This document shows, one piece after another, positions 9,401-17,483 of a DNA stretch of 64,000 nucleotides. A model generated the notes under the pieces. It worked only from the letters and a program-made list of their open reading frames with translations, did not search any database and was not told where the DNA came from. A program made the translations under genes and the position numbers. The number at the start of each line of letters is the position of its first letter. Position 1 is the stretch's first letter. Source of the stretch: Phycisphaerae bacterium (GTDB lineage: Bacteria > Planctomycetota > Phycisphaerae > Tepidisphaerales > Tepidisphaeraceae); NCBI GenBank assembly GCA_025924315.1, contig JAICIO010000017.1, positions 1 through 64,000 of the forward strand, given 5' to 3'.

Positions 9401-9876
9401 ACAACACGCCGCTCGACTTAGGCGACATTTCACTTCACGTCATGCGCGCGCCGCTGAAGGCCGGCATGACCGCGCCGCAGATCGAAGCGCCGTCGCTGGA
9501 TGGAAAGACATTCAAGCTTTCGGATCACGCTGGAAAATACGTGCTGCTCGACTTCTGGGCGACGTGGTGCGGCCCCTGTCGCGGAGAGACGCCGAATCTG
9601 AAGGCGGTTCGCGAAGCGTTTCGCAATGACAATCGCCTTGTAATGGTCGGCATCAGCAGCGATTTCGACAAAGGTGAAGCAATCGCTTACACGCGCGAGA
9701 ACCAGATGGATTGGACCCAGGCGTACGTTGGTTTCAGCCAGGAGAATCCCGCCGCGGGCGAATACGGCGTGACTGGTATTCCGACGATTTTCCTCGTCGC
9801 CCCCGACGGCAAGGTCCTGGCCGATAATTTGCGGGGGGACAAGATGGTGGAAACGATTCGTGGTTTGATGAAATGA
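6484..9876 (+). CDS. Exported multi-domain protein with C-terminal TlpA-like thioredoxin
   Basis: This 1130-aa protein has a signal peptide (about residues 1-25, ending TCWA), a HEAT-like helical stretch (about 40-115, with AELRDTDATRLQ and ALAQIGDRRAVPFLIHAL), at least six carboxypeptidase-regulatory-like beta domains (about 235-980, each with a GxVxDxxGxPIxGAxV-type opening) and a TlpA/ResA-like thioredoxin fold (about 985-1130). The redox motif is W1028-C1029-G-P-C1032 in DFWATWCGPCRGE, and the cis-Pro region is VTGIPTIF. An AAAGGGG site precedes the ATG. The likely role is thiol-disulfide exchange outside the cytoplasmic membrane, with the beta domains as stalk or binding surface. Such fusions are frequent in planctomycetes. 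The partner is unknown, since no cytochrome c maturation gene is nearby. Confidence 0.8.
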   Translation: MTGASRMVSVAVTLLCCAVASTCWAANKPDPQHAIDTLRDFSGFMDSGPWGEAIFELIDSGRAGVPTMLAELRDTDATRLQRTIPIALAQIGDRRAVPFLIHALARCRVDAGNNGLSVPDAEIYWRLRELLNPPVPDRYGSIDDERPDQVITKALEKLTGHHEVKWHLDIYADDGQWPKTWGEPTHERERQTKRQMAELWWTWWARNKSNLLSPDELKWDAANAPKGLQQPPASSSRTIVLHVKDFAGKPLAHCAVDAWADREHYVSETDANGNLSQRLPNEAKQVSFTTEAPSLVPTTVLWSPEQKMPDSYDLTLQHAVKTEGIVKDPDGKPIAGASVCLIAPKTLDSQTWADVSCRIVVTDANGKWSASILPESAKNVRVKSWHDDYAASDQKARLADLEAGKFETILEPLVTLQGVVSDDSSKPMAGAKVTALSQEFWAHDYPSVTTDAAGHFAIPHVKAEALHLAVQASDFAPVVQSIKLAPRATPAPMQIHLNAGRHLSGRLVDSKDRPLANAIVQCGPIAETLLVDWHARTDADGHFDWPHAPSDATALELFKSGFDTAITTAKAGESSLTIKLHPIFTASGRVVDAQTGGTIRKFTLIPGVLTNTNTKMLWRNMQKNFDGGTYSHSFPQSHVQDFRERAQRQYFLRIEADGHLPVDTPIFGTDGDSPTFDLALPRGEEVTGKVIGADGAPVKDAEVLLATPFQTAEVYDGKRSTGGGPERNLYAPTDAQGRFKFRPQAEAYEILVLHPSGYARITREQFLAGDKTLKLQPWGRIEGTVSKNGKLVRAEMSLTNDYFSLPSSAIKVQPFTSLRADKDGHFVFARVMAGNYRLSAESHSQGAMSYSGPGIPLEVKSGASAHVDFGANVQRTVIGNVTLADETTQIDWSKQKLKFGPPPDENPKAATKPTSQPTVEVPIAPDGSFKIENVHSGNWQIMLEGMLPPEKSDPSGRERKINGGVAFEMAGGDNTPLDLGDISLHVMRAPLKAGMTAPQIEAPSLDGKTFKLSDHAGKYVLLDFWATWCGPCRGETPNLKAVREAFRNDNRLVMVGISSDFDKGEAIAYTRENQMDWTQAYVGFSQENPAAGEYGVTGIPTIFLVAPDGKVLADNLRGDKMVETIRGLMK

Positions 9877-9890
9877 AATTGTTCGCCAAC

Positions 9891-9970
9891 CGTCGTCCTC
9901 AGCGAAGCGAAGGATCTCGAACGGGGAACGCACAACCGAACTCGGGATTCTTCGCTGCGCTCAGAATGAG
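9891..9970. repeat. REP-like inverted repeat, GAAGGATCT family (copy 1)
   Basis: Two outward-facing arms, TCAGCGAAGCGAAGGATCTC and its imperfect complement ATTCTTCGCTGCGCTCAGA, surround about 35 bases. The second copy in the window is at 21824. This kind of repeat is common between genes in several environmental phyla. It lies between two convergent genes and could fold into a transcript-ending hairpin. Confidence 0.7.
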
Positions 9971-9995
9971 AAGTCTCCAGATTTGACGGCTTCCG

Positions 9996-11399
9996 TTAAG
10001 TTAGCTTGCTCGCGCGGACTTTGTTTTGCTGCGCGTCCCAGCTCTTTCGAAGATCGCGCGCGTCAACAGCGGCGAACTTCTTCCCGCTGGTCGGAACCAG
10101 CGTTTTCTTCGAATCCATCGGCGGGAGCAGATCACCATGCGCCGCGAGCAGCTCGTCGCACATTTCGACGATCTGGTCCAGCGTGAGCATCGCGGCGGTC
10201 ATCGGGTCGAACATGACCGCCTGGTAAATGTGATCGCGACGGCCTCCCATCGCGGCGCGGATGAACAGCTCGTGCTGGCTCACGTGCGGCTGCATGTACG
10301 CAATCAGCTGCGGCGGAAGCTCGCCTATCGTTGTGAATTGCAACCCCGCGCGATCGACGAGCGTCGGCACTTCGGCGATCGCGCTGTCGGGCAGATTGCT
10401 GATCGCGCCGTTGTTCGGCATGTTGCCGTACACGACCGACGGCTTGCCCGTCGTGATCGAGTGAACGATCGTGCTGCCGTACTCCGGGCTCTTGTTCACT
10501 TCGATCGGCTCGTCGTTCTTGCTGAACGTCTTCATCTTCTCAAAGTGATCGACGATGCCATCGCAGCGGCGCAGGTATTCGTCGATCGGCACGTTGAACT
10601 TCTCGATCACTTCTTTGCCACGTGGAATGAAGTACGGGTTGTACTCGGCGTTGTGCTCGGAGCTTTCGGTGACGAAATAACCGAGCCGCTTCATCAGCTC
10701 AAAGCGCACGCGGTTGGTGTTGTAAACCTCCGGCTTGTTCATCGCCTCAAACAGCCGCGGATAAAGATCGACGCCGTTTTTCTCGAGGCGCAGGTAAAAC
10801 GCCATGTGGTTGATGCCGGCGCAGATGAACGCGATGTCGCTCGTCTTCTCGCCGATGTACTTCATCAACTGCTCGAGCGTTCCCTGCACGCTGTGACACA
10901 GCCCGACCGCGCGCACATCGCTCGTGCGGTAGATCGTCTGCATGTTCATGCTCATTGGGTTGGAATAGTTGAGCAGGTATGCCTTCGGGCACACCTTCAT
11001 CATGTCCTGCGTGAGGCCGGTGAGCATCGGGTAGGTGCGCAGCGCGCGGAACAATCCGCCGGGGCCGGTGGTGTCGGCGATCGTGAAATTCACGCCATAT
11101 TTCCGCGGGATTTCGAAATCGACGAGCGTCGAATCAAACCCACCGATCTGCACCATGTTGATGACGAAATCCGCGCCGCTCAAAGCTTCGCGGCGGTCCA
11201 TCGTCGCTTCGATTTTTGGATTTGCGCCGATCGCTTTGGCGACTTTGCGACACAGGTTCGCGCCGACTTCGAGGCGCTCCTGGTCGATGTCCATGTAGCT
11301 GAACGTGGCATTCTTGAATTCGGGATAGGAGAGAATGTCGCCGGTGAGGTTCTTGGAAAAGACCACACTTCCGGCGCCGATCATCGCAACTTTAATCAC
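9996..11399 (-). CDS. GH4 family glycosidase, alpha-galactosidase-like
   Basis: Family GH4 enzymes hydrolyse glycosides by an NAD+- and Mn2+-dependent redox mechanism in the cytoplasm. The protein shows the Rossmann motif GAGSVVFSKN near the start, the family segments ADTTGPGG and NYSNPMSMN, the metal/nucleotide motif GLCHSVQGT, where CHS is typical of the MelA-type alpha-galactosidase branch, and GINHMAFYLRL. I choose the GTG at 11399 (467 aa) because AGGAG sits 9 bases upstream and the protein then starts directly at the Rossmann strand. An ATG at 11450 would add a non-conserved leader. The last 35 or so residues form a basic tail beyond the usual end, and this tail reappears as a separate ORF at 6282. 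No transporter is adjacent. Confidence 0.88.
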   Translation of the reverse strand: MIKVAMIGAGSVVFSKNLTGDILSYPEFKNATFSYMDIDQERLEVGANLCRKVAKAIGANPKIEATMDRREALSGADFVINMVQIGGFDSTLVDFEIPRKYGVNFTIADTTGPGGLFRALRTYPMLTGLTQDMMKVCPKAYLLNYSNPMSMNMQTIYRTSDVRAVGLCHSVQGTLEQLMKYIGEKTSDIAFICAGINHMAFYLRLEKNGVDLYPRLFEAMNKPEVYNTNRVRFELMKRLGYFVTESSEHNAEYNPYFIPRGKEVIEKFNVPIDEYLRRCDGIVDHFEKMKTFSKNDEPIEVNKSPEYGSTIVHSITTGKPSVVYGNMPNNGAISNLPDSAIAEVPTLVDRAGLQFTTIGELPPQLIAYMQPHVSQHELFIRAAMGGRRDHIYQAVMFDPMTAAMLTLDQIVEMCDELLAAHGDLLPPMDSKKTLVPTSGKKFAAVDARDLRKSWDAQQNKVRASKLT

Positions 11400-11497
11400 G
11401 GCTGGTTGCTCCTGCTGGATCCGCGTCGCAAGAAGATCGCGCGCGGACAACCGAGCTTAGCCGAACGGTCGCCGGCACGTCTACGCCTCGCAATTTG

Positions 11498-11526
11498 TTG
11501 ACACGCACTGTTGCGAGAGATACTGT
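11498..11526 (+). promoter_or_regulatory. Sigma70-type promoter of the PEP-CTERM GH25 gene
   Basis: TTGACA (11498-11503), a 17-base spacer and TACTGT (11521-11526) form a near-consensus housekeeping promoter. The expected transcript start is near 11533, and GGGGA follows just before the ATG at 11548. Confidence 0.65.
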
Positions 11527-11547
11527 GCAATTCCTCCTGGGGAATCC

Positions 11548-12357
11548 ATGAACGCGATGCTGAAAGCACCTCCTTCTCTACTCGGCTTTATTGTTCTTCT
11601 CTGGAGCGCCGTCGCTCCTGGGGCGTCGGCGCGCGACATCGGCGTGGACGTCTCGCACTTCCAAGGCGACCCAAGCATGCCGCAGTCGAACTGGGATCAA
11701 TTGGCGATGGAAGGACGGACCTTCGCCTATATCAAAGCAACCGAGGGGCTGAACCCACCCGGGAACATCGACACCTCCTGGCCAGGAAACGTTGCAAGTG
11801 CGACCAGCGCCGGGATTCTCAATGGTGTGTATCACTTTGCCCGCCCGGACAACCGCCCGACGACAACGGGCGCGGTCCAGGAAGCGGATTTCTTCGTCGC
11901 GACGGCTGGCGCCGCCATGACGTCCGGCCATCTGCGGCCCGTGATCGATCTGGAGAGGGGCAATGCACTGACGACGTCCGCTCTGACGGACTGGGTCCTC
12001 GCGTTCGTCAATGAGGTCGTCACGCTCAAGGGTCCGAGCGCCGAACCGATCGTCTATACGACTTCATCGTATGCCGTGAATGAGCTCGACAGTCGCGTCG
12101 CGGGACTGGACTTGTGGATTCGCGCGGACAACTTCGGAGACCCGCAGACTGGCAGCCCGTCCACCACGGGCATGTTCAATAATTGGACGATCTGGCAATA
12201 CAATGTCGGCTCGGCGGGCGGGATCGATCCGATCGATGAAGATGTGATCCACTCAGAGTTGACGCCGCTGTCGTCGCTTGTCATTCCTGAACCCGCGTGC
12301 ACGGCACTCATGCTTCTCGCGGCCGCTGGATTCGCGCACCGTCGCTTCCGCGGGTGA
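11548..12357 (+). CDS. Exported GH25 lysozyme-like protein with PEP-CTERM tail
   Basis: The 269-aa product has a signal peptide (about 1-30, ending GASA), a single GH25 domain (about 32-240) with GVDVSHFQGDP, VYHFARPDN and VIDLERGN holding the catalytic acidic residues, and a PEP-CTERM sorting end. The end reads IPEPACTALMLLAAAGFAHR followed by RFRG: a PEP motif, a hydrophobic helix and a terminal Arg cluster. Such tails are removed by an exosortase, which anchors or releases the protein at the envelope, often with exopolysaccharide. It is the third GH25 protein in 12 kb, but it lacks FN3 and dockerin modules and has a different anchor. A strong promoter lies just upstream. Confidence 0.87.
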   Translation: MNAMLKAPPSLLGFIVLLWSAVAPGASARDIGVDVSHFQGDPSMPQSNWDQLAMEGRTFAYIKATEGLNPPGNIDTSWPGNVASATSAGILNGVYHFARPDNRPTTTGAVQEADFFVATAGAAMTSGHLRPVIDLERGNALTTSALTDWVLAFVNEVVTLKGPSAEPIVYTTSSYAVNELDSRVAGLDLWIRADNFGDPQTGSPSTTGMFNNWTIWQYNVGSAGGIDPIDEDVIHSELTPLSSLVIPEPACTALMLLAAAGFAHRRFRG

Positions 12358-12358
12358 G

Positions 12359-12862
12359 TTATTTTCCCGAGGTACCGGTGGGCGTTTTAACCGTCGGCAC
12401 CGTGATCACATTCTTCTGTGGAGCGGTCTTATTCACCGTCGTTTGCGGCGTTTGTGGGACGGTGCGATGTACAACACCGAGCCGATGCAGTTGATGGGCA
12501 TGAGCGTGGCCGTGCTTGAAGATCGGCACGGTCACATTCATCGTCTGGCCTTGGTCGAGATGAAACGCGACGTGTCCCTTCCCCGCGCCGCGGCGCTTCG
12601 CCCACACGGTGTACGTCCCGGGCTTGAGGTGCATCGTGAATTGGCCACCGGAGGTAACCGACGGATGCATCGTGTGCCGCGAGCCGTGCGCGCGCACGCT
12701 GACCTTCGCCCTCAGCGCGTGCGATCCGTGCACCACCCTTCCGTTCAGATTCGGCGAAGTCGTTTGTGGCGTGCTCGTCTTGTGCGACTTTTTATGAGCC
12801 GCCATGACAACCGTGGGGCAGATCAATGCGATGACGATCGATGCGATGATCAGAGTCTTCAT
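12359..12862 (-). CDS. Secreted His/Thr-rich protein with a carboxypeptidase-regulatory-like fold
   Basis: The 167-aa product has a clear signal peptide (MKTLIIASIVIALICPTVVMA). The core around residues 38-115 (LNGRVVHGSHALRAKVSV, GGQFTMHLKPGTYTVWAKR, GHVAFHLDQGQTMNVTVPI) reads like a small beta-sandwich of the carboxypeptidase regulatory type. The C terminus is rich in His (HGHAHAHQLHR) and then Thr/Pro, so metal binding is possible but unproven. GAGGGA eight bases before the ATG is a good ribosome site. The gene ends 1 base after the convergent GH25 gene. I do not recognise a named family. Confidence 0.65.
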   Translation of the reverse strand: MKTLIIASIVIALICPTVVMAAHKKSHKTSTPQTTSPNLNGRVVHGSHALRAKVSVRAHGSRHTMHPSVTSGGQFTMHLKPGTYTVWAKRRGAGKGHVAFHLDQGQTMNVTVPIFKHGHAHAHQLHRLGVVHRTVPQTPQTTVNKTAPQKNVITVPTVKTPTGTSGK

Positions 12863-12875
12863 GGTGGTCCCTCTT

Positions 12876-13688
12876 TTATGAGCCCTTCAGGCGCGACGAG
12901 ATCGATTCCGACAGCTCGGGATTGGCCAGCAAATCCGCCAGATCCCGCTCCAGCCAATGACGCAGACAATCGATCGGATCTGGCTGCTTCACGATTTCTT
13001 TCGCGCTCGCCTCGAGCGATTTTTTCTTGTTCTTCAGTTCGTCCGCCGACATTTTGTGGTTCGATTCAATCCAGTCGGAAACCTGTTTCGCGATTGGCGC
13101 TTGCGCCTTTGGATCGAGGCCCGCGAGCAGCATCGCAACCTGATCGGCTGCTTCTGACTTCACGGATGAATAATCGTCGCCGGTCTTTTCCTGCGCTTCG
13201 TCGAGGGCGTCGAGCATGGTCTGAACCGGATCCGGCACATCATCCGAATGGTCCGACAGATAGGATGCGATCTGACTCGGATGTAAAATCGCCAGCAGCT
13301 TCGGCGCCGCTTCGCGCGCGCTTTCTGTGGCATCAATCTCCGGCTCGGTCGCGTTCTCGTCTTTATCGCGAATCTCCGAGACCTTGTCTTCCGCGTCGGC
13401 GATCTTGTCTTCGTCGCCGGTGAGGAGCGCTTTGCGATATTCCGTCAGCGCGTTTTTGTATTCGTCGCTGATCTTCACGTGATCCGGCGCCTTCGCCGTC
13501 TTCACGCTCTTCGCGAGCTTCTGCACCTCGTGGAGCTGATCAGTCGTCAGATCAAATTGCTGAAGGGTTTCGAGCGCGGCGACCTGGTATTCGAGCTTCA
13601 CCGCTGGGCCCGGCGCAGCTCGGACAGGCCAGAGAAAGAGCATCGACACCGCGAGCGCAGCCCACAACCAATTTCCCCTGAAATGCAT
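12876..13688 (-). CDS. Secreted helical protein of unknown function
   Basis: I place the start at the ATG at 13688 (270 aa), because a TATCAT box ends 7 bases before it and would give a leaderless transcript. The alternative ATG at 13697 lies inside that box. The protein has a signal peptide (about 1-24, ending PVRA) followed by an all-helical, highly charged body. DQLHEVQKLAKS and AAPKLLAILHPSQIASYLSD recall planctomycete and acidobacterial secreted proteins in which a helical repeat of the Spy/LTXXQ type is seen, but the match is weak. It lies 13 bp upstream of the His-rich gene and may be cotranscribed with it. The function is unknown. Confidence 0.6.
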   Translation of the reverse strand: MHFRGNWLWAALAVSMLFLWPVRAAPGPAVKLEYQVAALETLQQFDLTTDQLHEVQKLAKSVKTAKAPDHVKISDEYKNALTEYRKALLTGDEDKIADAEDKVSEIRDKDENATEPEIDATESAREAAPKLLAILHPSQIASYLSDHSDDVPDPVQTMLDALDEAQEKTGDDYSSVKSEAADQVAMLLAGLDPKAQAPIAKQVSDWIESNHKMSADELKNKKKSLEASAKEIVKQPDPIDCLRHWLERDLADLLANPELSESISSRLKGS

Positions 13689-13749
13689 GCCGAGCATGAT
13701 ACCGTCAAAGACGCCGATTCACAGGAATTGTTCTGCGCCCTTTCGCTCG

Positions 13750-15204
13750 CTACTTCTTCATCTCCGACTCGTAATCAGGGTTTCGCTGAGGAATCTTCGC
13801 CCCGACCTGCTGTTGCCAATCGATCAGTTTGGTCTGCATCGAATGCACGCGATCCGGCTGTTCTTTCGCGAGGTCGTGCTTCTCACTTGGATCGGATTTG
13901 ATGTTGTACAACTCCGCGTGATTGTCCTCGAAGAACTGAATGAGCTTCCAATCGCCGATGCGAATGGCCGCACCGGGCGTGCCGCCTTGATTGCCGTAGT
14001 GCGGGTAATGCCAATACATCGCGTCGCGATCGAGATGATCGGCGGCGCCCTTCAGCACCGGGACAAAGCTCACGCCGTCGAGCGTCGCATTCGTCGGCAG
14101 CTTTCCGCCGACGGCTTCGGTGAGCGTCGGCAAAAAATCGGGCGTGATCACCGGCACGTCGCTGATCGAATCCGCCTTCACCACGCCCGGCCACTTCACG
14201 ATCAGCGGCTCGCGAATCCCGCCTTCGTACATCCATCCTTTGCCGTCCGAGAGCGGCAGGTTGCTCGTCGGCGAACCCTCCGCCGTCGCAAGCCCGCCGT
14301 TGTCGGAGCTGAAGATCACGATCGTGTTGTCGGCCTGTCCCGCCTCCTCGATCGCCTTCAGCACGCGGCCGATGTTCGTGTCGAGATTCTCGATCAGCGC
14401 CGCGTACGTCGGATCCGATTGCACCGTCCGCCGGACGATGTGCTGCTTCTTCTTGTTGATCGTCGGAAAGTTTTCACCTTCAACCAGCCCCGCTTTCGGA
14501 TCGAGACCGAGCCGCTTCAACTTCTCCTTGTACTTGTTCACCAGCTCCGCCGGCGCCTGGATCGGAACGTGCGGCGCATACGACCAGTACTCCAGGAAAA
14601 ACGGCTTGTCCTTGTTCTCGTGAATCAGCTTGACCGTTTCATCCGTCAACTTATCCGTGAGAAACTCGCCGGGCTTTCCGTTCGGCAGCACCGGATTGTC
14701 CCATGGGCTGAAGTACCCATGCTTCGGCGAGCCCCACTCGCACCCGCCAACATTCACATCGAAACTATGATCCGTCGGATACGACCCCTTTCCACCGAGA
14801 TGCCACTTACCCACATGCCACGTCACGTATCCCTGATCGTGAAACATCGCCGGCAAGCGCGCATCCCCCGCGGGCAGACGATGCAGATACTCCGCCGGCA
14901 GCAACTTCCCCTTCGCCGCCCCACCGATGTAATCGGTAATCCCGACGCGCGCCGGATACTGCCCACTGAGCAAACTCGCCCGCGTCGGCGAACAAACTGG
15001 ACACGCCGCATAAGCCTGCGTAAACCGCATCCCCTCCTTCGCGAGCCGATCGAGATTCGGTGTCTCGTAGAACGAACTGCCGTAGCAACCAAGGTCCGTC
15101 CACCCTAAATCATCTGCGAGGAAGAATACGACGTTGGGTTTTTCGCTAGCAGCACGTGCCGCGAGTGCGATGGATAACAGAAAGACGATGAAGAGTTGCC
15201 GCAT
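13750..15204 (-). CDS. Secreted sulfatase (formylglycine-dependent)
   Basis: I start at the ATG at 15204 (484 aa), which gives a signal peptide MRQLFIVFLLSIALAARA. Longer frames would run into the divergent gene. The type I sulfatase motifs are present: ADDLGWTDLGCYG (metal-binding Asp pair), CSPTRASLLSG (the Cys that matures to formylglycine, CxPxR), GKWHLGG and SSDNGG. The length is usual for planctomycete sulfatases, which remove sulfate esters from algal or animal polysaccharides in the periplasm or outside. Activity needs a formylglycine-generating enzyme or anSME encoded elsewhere. The exact ester cannot be predicted. Confidence 0.9.
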   Translation of the reverse strand: MRQLFIVFLLSIALAARAASEKPNVVFFLADDLGWTDLGCYGSSFYETPNLDRLAKEGMRFTQAYAACPVCSPTRASLLSGQYPARVGITDYIGGAAKGKLLPAEYLHRLPAGDARLPAMFHDQGYVTWHVGKWHLGGKGSYPTDHSFDVNVGGCEWGSPKHGYFSPWDNPVLPNGKPGEFLTDKLTDETVKLIHENKDKPFFLEYWSYAPHVPIQAPAELVNKYKEKLKRLGLDPKAGLVEGENFPTINKKKQHIVRRTVQSDPTYAALIENLDTNIGRVLKAIEEAGQADNTIVIFSSDNGGLATAEGSPTSNLPLSDGKGWMYEGGIREPLIVKWPGVVKADSISDVPVITPDFLPTLTEAVGGKLPTNATLDGVSFVPVLKGAADHLDRDAMYWHYPHYGNQGGTPGAAIRIGDWKLIQFFEDNHAELYNIKSDPSEKHDLAKEQPDRVHSMQTKLIDWQQQVGAKIPQRNPDYESEMKK

Positions 15205-15289
15205 AGTGCCGAGCTTGATTGAAGTGGGATAGGTTTTCAACCCTTCGTGCTTCAGTTGGACCGGCCTCATGGTACAACTGCGGTGGGGT

Positions 15290-16678
15290 ATGTTTAGTTT
15301 TCTCACGATCTGGCTGCCGATCATCTTCGCGCTCATCGGGATTGGGTTTCTCGTGATCGGCTGGCGCGGTCGACGGATCGATCACCACCCGCTTTGCCCG
15401 CGCTGCGGCTTTGATCTGTTCGGCAAGCCGGAACTCACCAACATCGTCTGCCCGGAATGCGGACACACGATCGCCACAACATTCGATGTGCGCATCGGCC
15501 ATCGGCAAACGCGCCGCGGGCTGATTTATCTCTCGCTCGTCCTGCTCCCGCCGAGCCTGTTGACGCTGTCGATCGTCAGCACGCTCGCCGCCCGCGGGGT
15601 GGAGTGGATTCAGATCGAGCCGGTCAGCTGGCTCGTGAAGACCGCCGACGCATGGGACGCGAACGGCGCCGCGGACGCCGCGATCGACGAACTCGATCGC
15701 CGCATCACGAAAGGTGAGCTTTCTGCAGAACAGCAGAATGAGGTCCTCGATCACGCGCTCGCGGTGCAAGGTGACATGAGCGGGATGAACGATCCGCAGC
15801 ATTTGTCACCTCCGCCAAATCAACGTTCGTGGTGCATTCTGGTGGAGCAGGCGCGCAATCGCGGCAAAGTGAGCGACGACCGCTGGCAACGATATGCCGA
15901 ACAATCGGTCGTGTTTCTCCTCATGTCGCGCCCGCACGTGCGCCGCGGCGATGCGATTCCGTTCTCGCTGGGGCAATGGCAGCGCTGCTCAGAGTCCTGG
16001 TTCAACCCGGCGTATACGCTCGCGCTGGAGATCGACGGTCAACCGGTGCGGGTCCTCCCGCCGAATTACGATCGCCCGCCAGGCGTTTACGAGGACACAT
16101 CGCTGCAGTGGTTCATTGAACCGACGGACCCGGTATACCAGAAACTCGCCTATGGTGAGCACGTGGCCAAGGTCATCGTGGATGTGCATACGCCCGGGCC
16201 CTCCGCGCGGAACGTGTTGATGGCGCCCAGGAGTACAAAGAAACAAATCGCCTTAACGCGTCTTTTCATTCGGGCGGCTGACAAACCTTCAGTGACGGTG
16301 GATTCGGACCCGAAGTTGAAGCCGCAAATCGAGCAATCGCTGCACGTGCGGGCGCTCGAAGTCGCTAATCTCGGAAAACCGAACGCCGAGCTTCACATCC
16401 GGCTCGATAGCGACGGATCGAAACGGCTCCCCATCGATCTCGCCTTTCGTGTCACGATCCGCGCCGATGGAAAGGATTGGCCATGCACACTGCCCATCTG
16501 CTTCGTGGGAAATTTAGGCCCGCTCGGCAGTTCGTTCACGAAAGTTTCCAACTTTCATGCGAAGACGGCGGACATCATTCTCCAATCCGACCCCGCCGCC
16601 GCGGCGCGCACCCTCAACATCGATCACATCTGGGACGGCGAGATCGTGCTCAAGGATGTGCCGGTTGGTACATGGTGA
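15290..16678 (+). CDS. Zinc-ribbon membrane protein, large extracytoplasmic part
   Basis: I start at the ATG at 15290 (462 aa); the ATG at 15269 is possible. The protein opens with a membrane helix (FSFLTIWLPIIFALIGIGFL), then a two-CxxC ribbon (CPRCGFDLFGKPELTN and VCPECGH) and a second membrane helix (about 80-102, LIYLSLVLLPPSLLTLSIV). The remaining 350 or so residues are soluble and contain beta-rich stretches without a recognised motif. The ribbon-plus-helix layout is shared with the genes at 18341 and 19377. TACAAC 11 bases upstream of the ATG is a possible -10 box. I do not know the function; a structural or sensory membrane role is a guess. Confidence 0.65.
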   Translation: MFSFLTIWLPIIFALIGIGFLVIGWRGRRIDHHPLCPRCGFDLFGKPELTNIVCPECGHTIATTFDVRIGHRQTRRGLIYLSLVLLPPSLLTLSIVSTLAARGVEWIQIEPVSWLVKTADAWDANGAADAAIDELDRRITKGELSAEQQNEVLDHALAVQGDMSGMNDPQHLSPPPNQRSWCILVEQARNRGKVSDDRWQRYAEQSVVFLLMSRPHVRRGDAIPFSLGQWQRCSESWFNPAYTLALEIDGQPVRVLPPNYDRPPGVYEDTSLQWFIEPTDPVYQKLAYGEHVAKVIVDVHTPGPSARNVLMAPRSTKKQIALTRLFIRAADKPSVTVDSDPKLKPQIEQSLHVRALEVANLGKPNAELHIRLDSDGSKRLPIDLAFRVTIRADGKDWPCTLPICFVGNLGPLGSSFTKVSNFHAKTADIILQSDPAAAARTLNIDHIWDGEIVLKDVPVGTW

Positions 16679-16725
16679 TCGCTTCACTCGAACTCGGATC
16701 AAGACCAAAGGGTTCTTGATGAGGA

Positions 16726-17340
16726 TCAGGATTGTTGCGAGGAATCGGCCTTCGGCGGGGTTTGCTTTGCTCGATCCATGCGCGCAAGTCTTCGATCGAT
16801 ATCGCTCACAATATTCCGAAGCTCGTCGAACTCGGCCGGATCGACGTGCGGCCGAACGATCTCGAGCAACGGTTCGATCGATGGACGGTAGCGTTGGCAG
16901 AGCATCAGAACATCGGTCTCGTAGATCGCAATCCGCTGTCCATCGCCTGCGCGATAGAGCGCCGGAAGCGCGTAGAGCTTGAGCAGGATCAGCCCTTCCA
17001 CCGTCGCGCATCGGACATCCATCTCATTGAACTTGTGCGTCGTCGCGAAATCTTTTTCGACTCGACTGAACAGCGGGTTGCTCGTCAAAAGCAGATCGAC
17101 GCGAAGCGTATTAAATGATCCGCGGGCAAACGACGGATTTCGGTCCGTCAGTCTGATTTCAGGCAGCGACTGAAGCGACTCCAGCGAAATCAGAAGATCG
17201 ATGTCCTGTGTGTTGCGGCCGTCGATGTACTTGAGCAGCGCGACCCCGCCCACCAAAAGATACCGCACATTTCGATCGCGCAAGAGCGAAAACATCCCGA
17301 CGACGTCCGAGCCGAGGGTCGATTCGTTTTCTTCCGACAT
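16726..17340 (-). CDS. Nucleotidyltransferase-like protein
   Basis: I start at the ATG at 17340 (204 aa; MSEENESTLGSDVVGMF) because GAGGGGAA lies upstream; a longer frame up to 17487 has a weak N terminus. The segment RYLLVGGVALLKYIDGR followed by NTQDIDLLI fits the minimal nucleotidyltransferase pattern (GGxAxxxxGxxxxTxDIDxxI), with Asp-x-Asp for metal. NTase folds of this type occur in toxin-antitoxin and abortive-infection systems, but also in housekeeping proteins. The C-terminal half is helical (about 120-200). No obvious partner gene overlaps it, so a toxin role is only a possibility. Confidence 0.6.
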   Translation of the reverse strand: MSEENESTLGSDVVGMFSLLRDRNVRYLLVGGVALLKYIDGRNTQDIDLLISLESLQSLPEIRLTDRNPSFARGSFNTLRVDLLLTSNPLFSRVEKDFATTHKFNEMDVRCATVEGLILLKLYALPALYRAGDGQRIAIYETDVLMLCQRYRPSIEPLLEIVRPHVDPAEFDELRNIVSDIDRRLARMDRAKQTPPKADSSQQS

Positions 17341-17483
17341 GTTCCCATTCCCCTCGCCGTTCCACGCGCGATGTCCAAGTACGTGCGCGGCATGGAGCAC
17401 CTCGCCAATTGTGCGAATCGAAGTGTGCGACTGCAACGTTGTCATAGCTCTGGAACCGGCATTATACCGCGAATCGGCGCGCT

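Noticed and set aside
10026-11501. Long plus-strand ORF opposite the GH4 gene
   Set aside because: A shadow of the high-GC GH4 gene; its protein is Arg/His-rich without motifs.
13687-15108. Plus-strand ORF opposite the sulfatase
   Set aside because: A shadow of a clear sulfatase gene.
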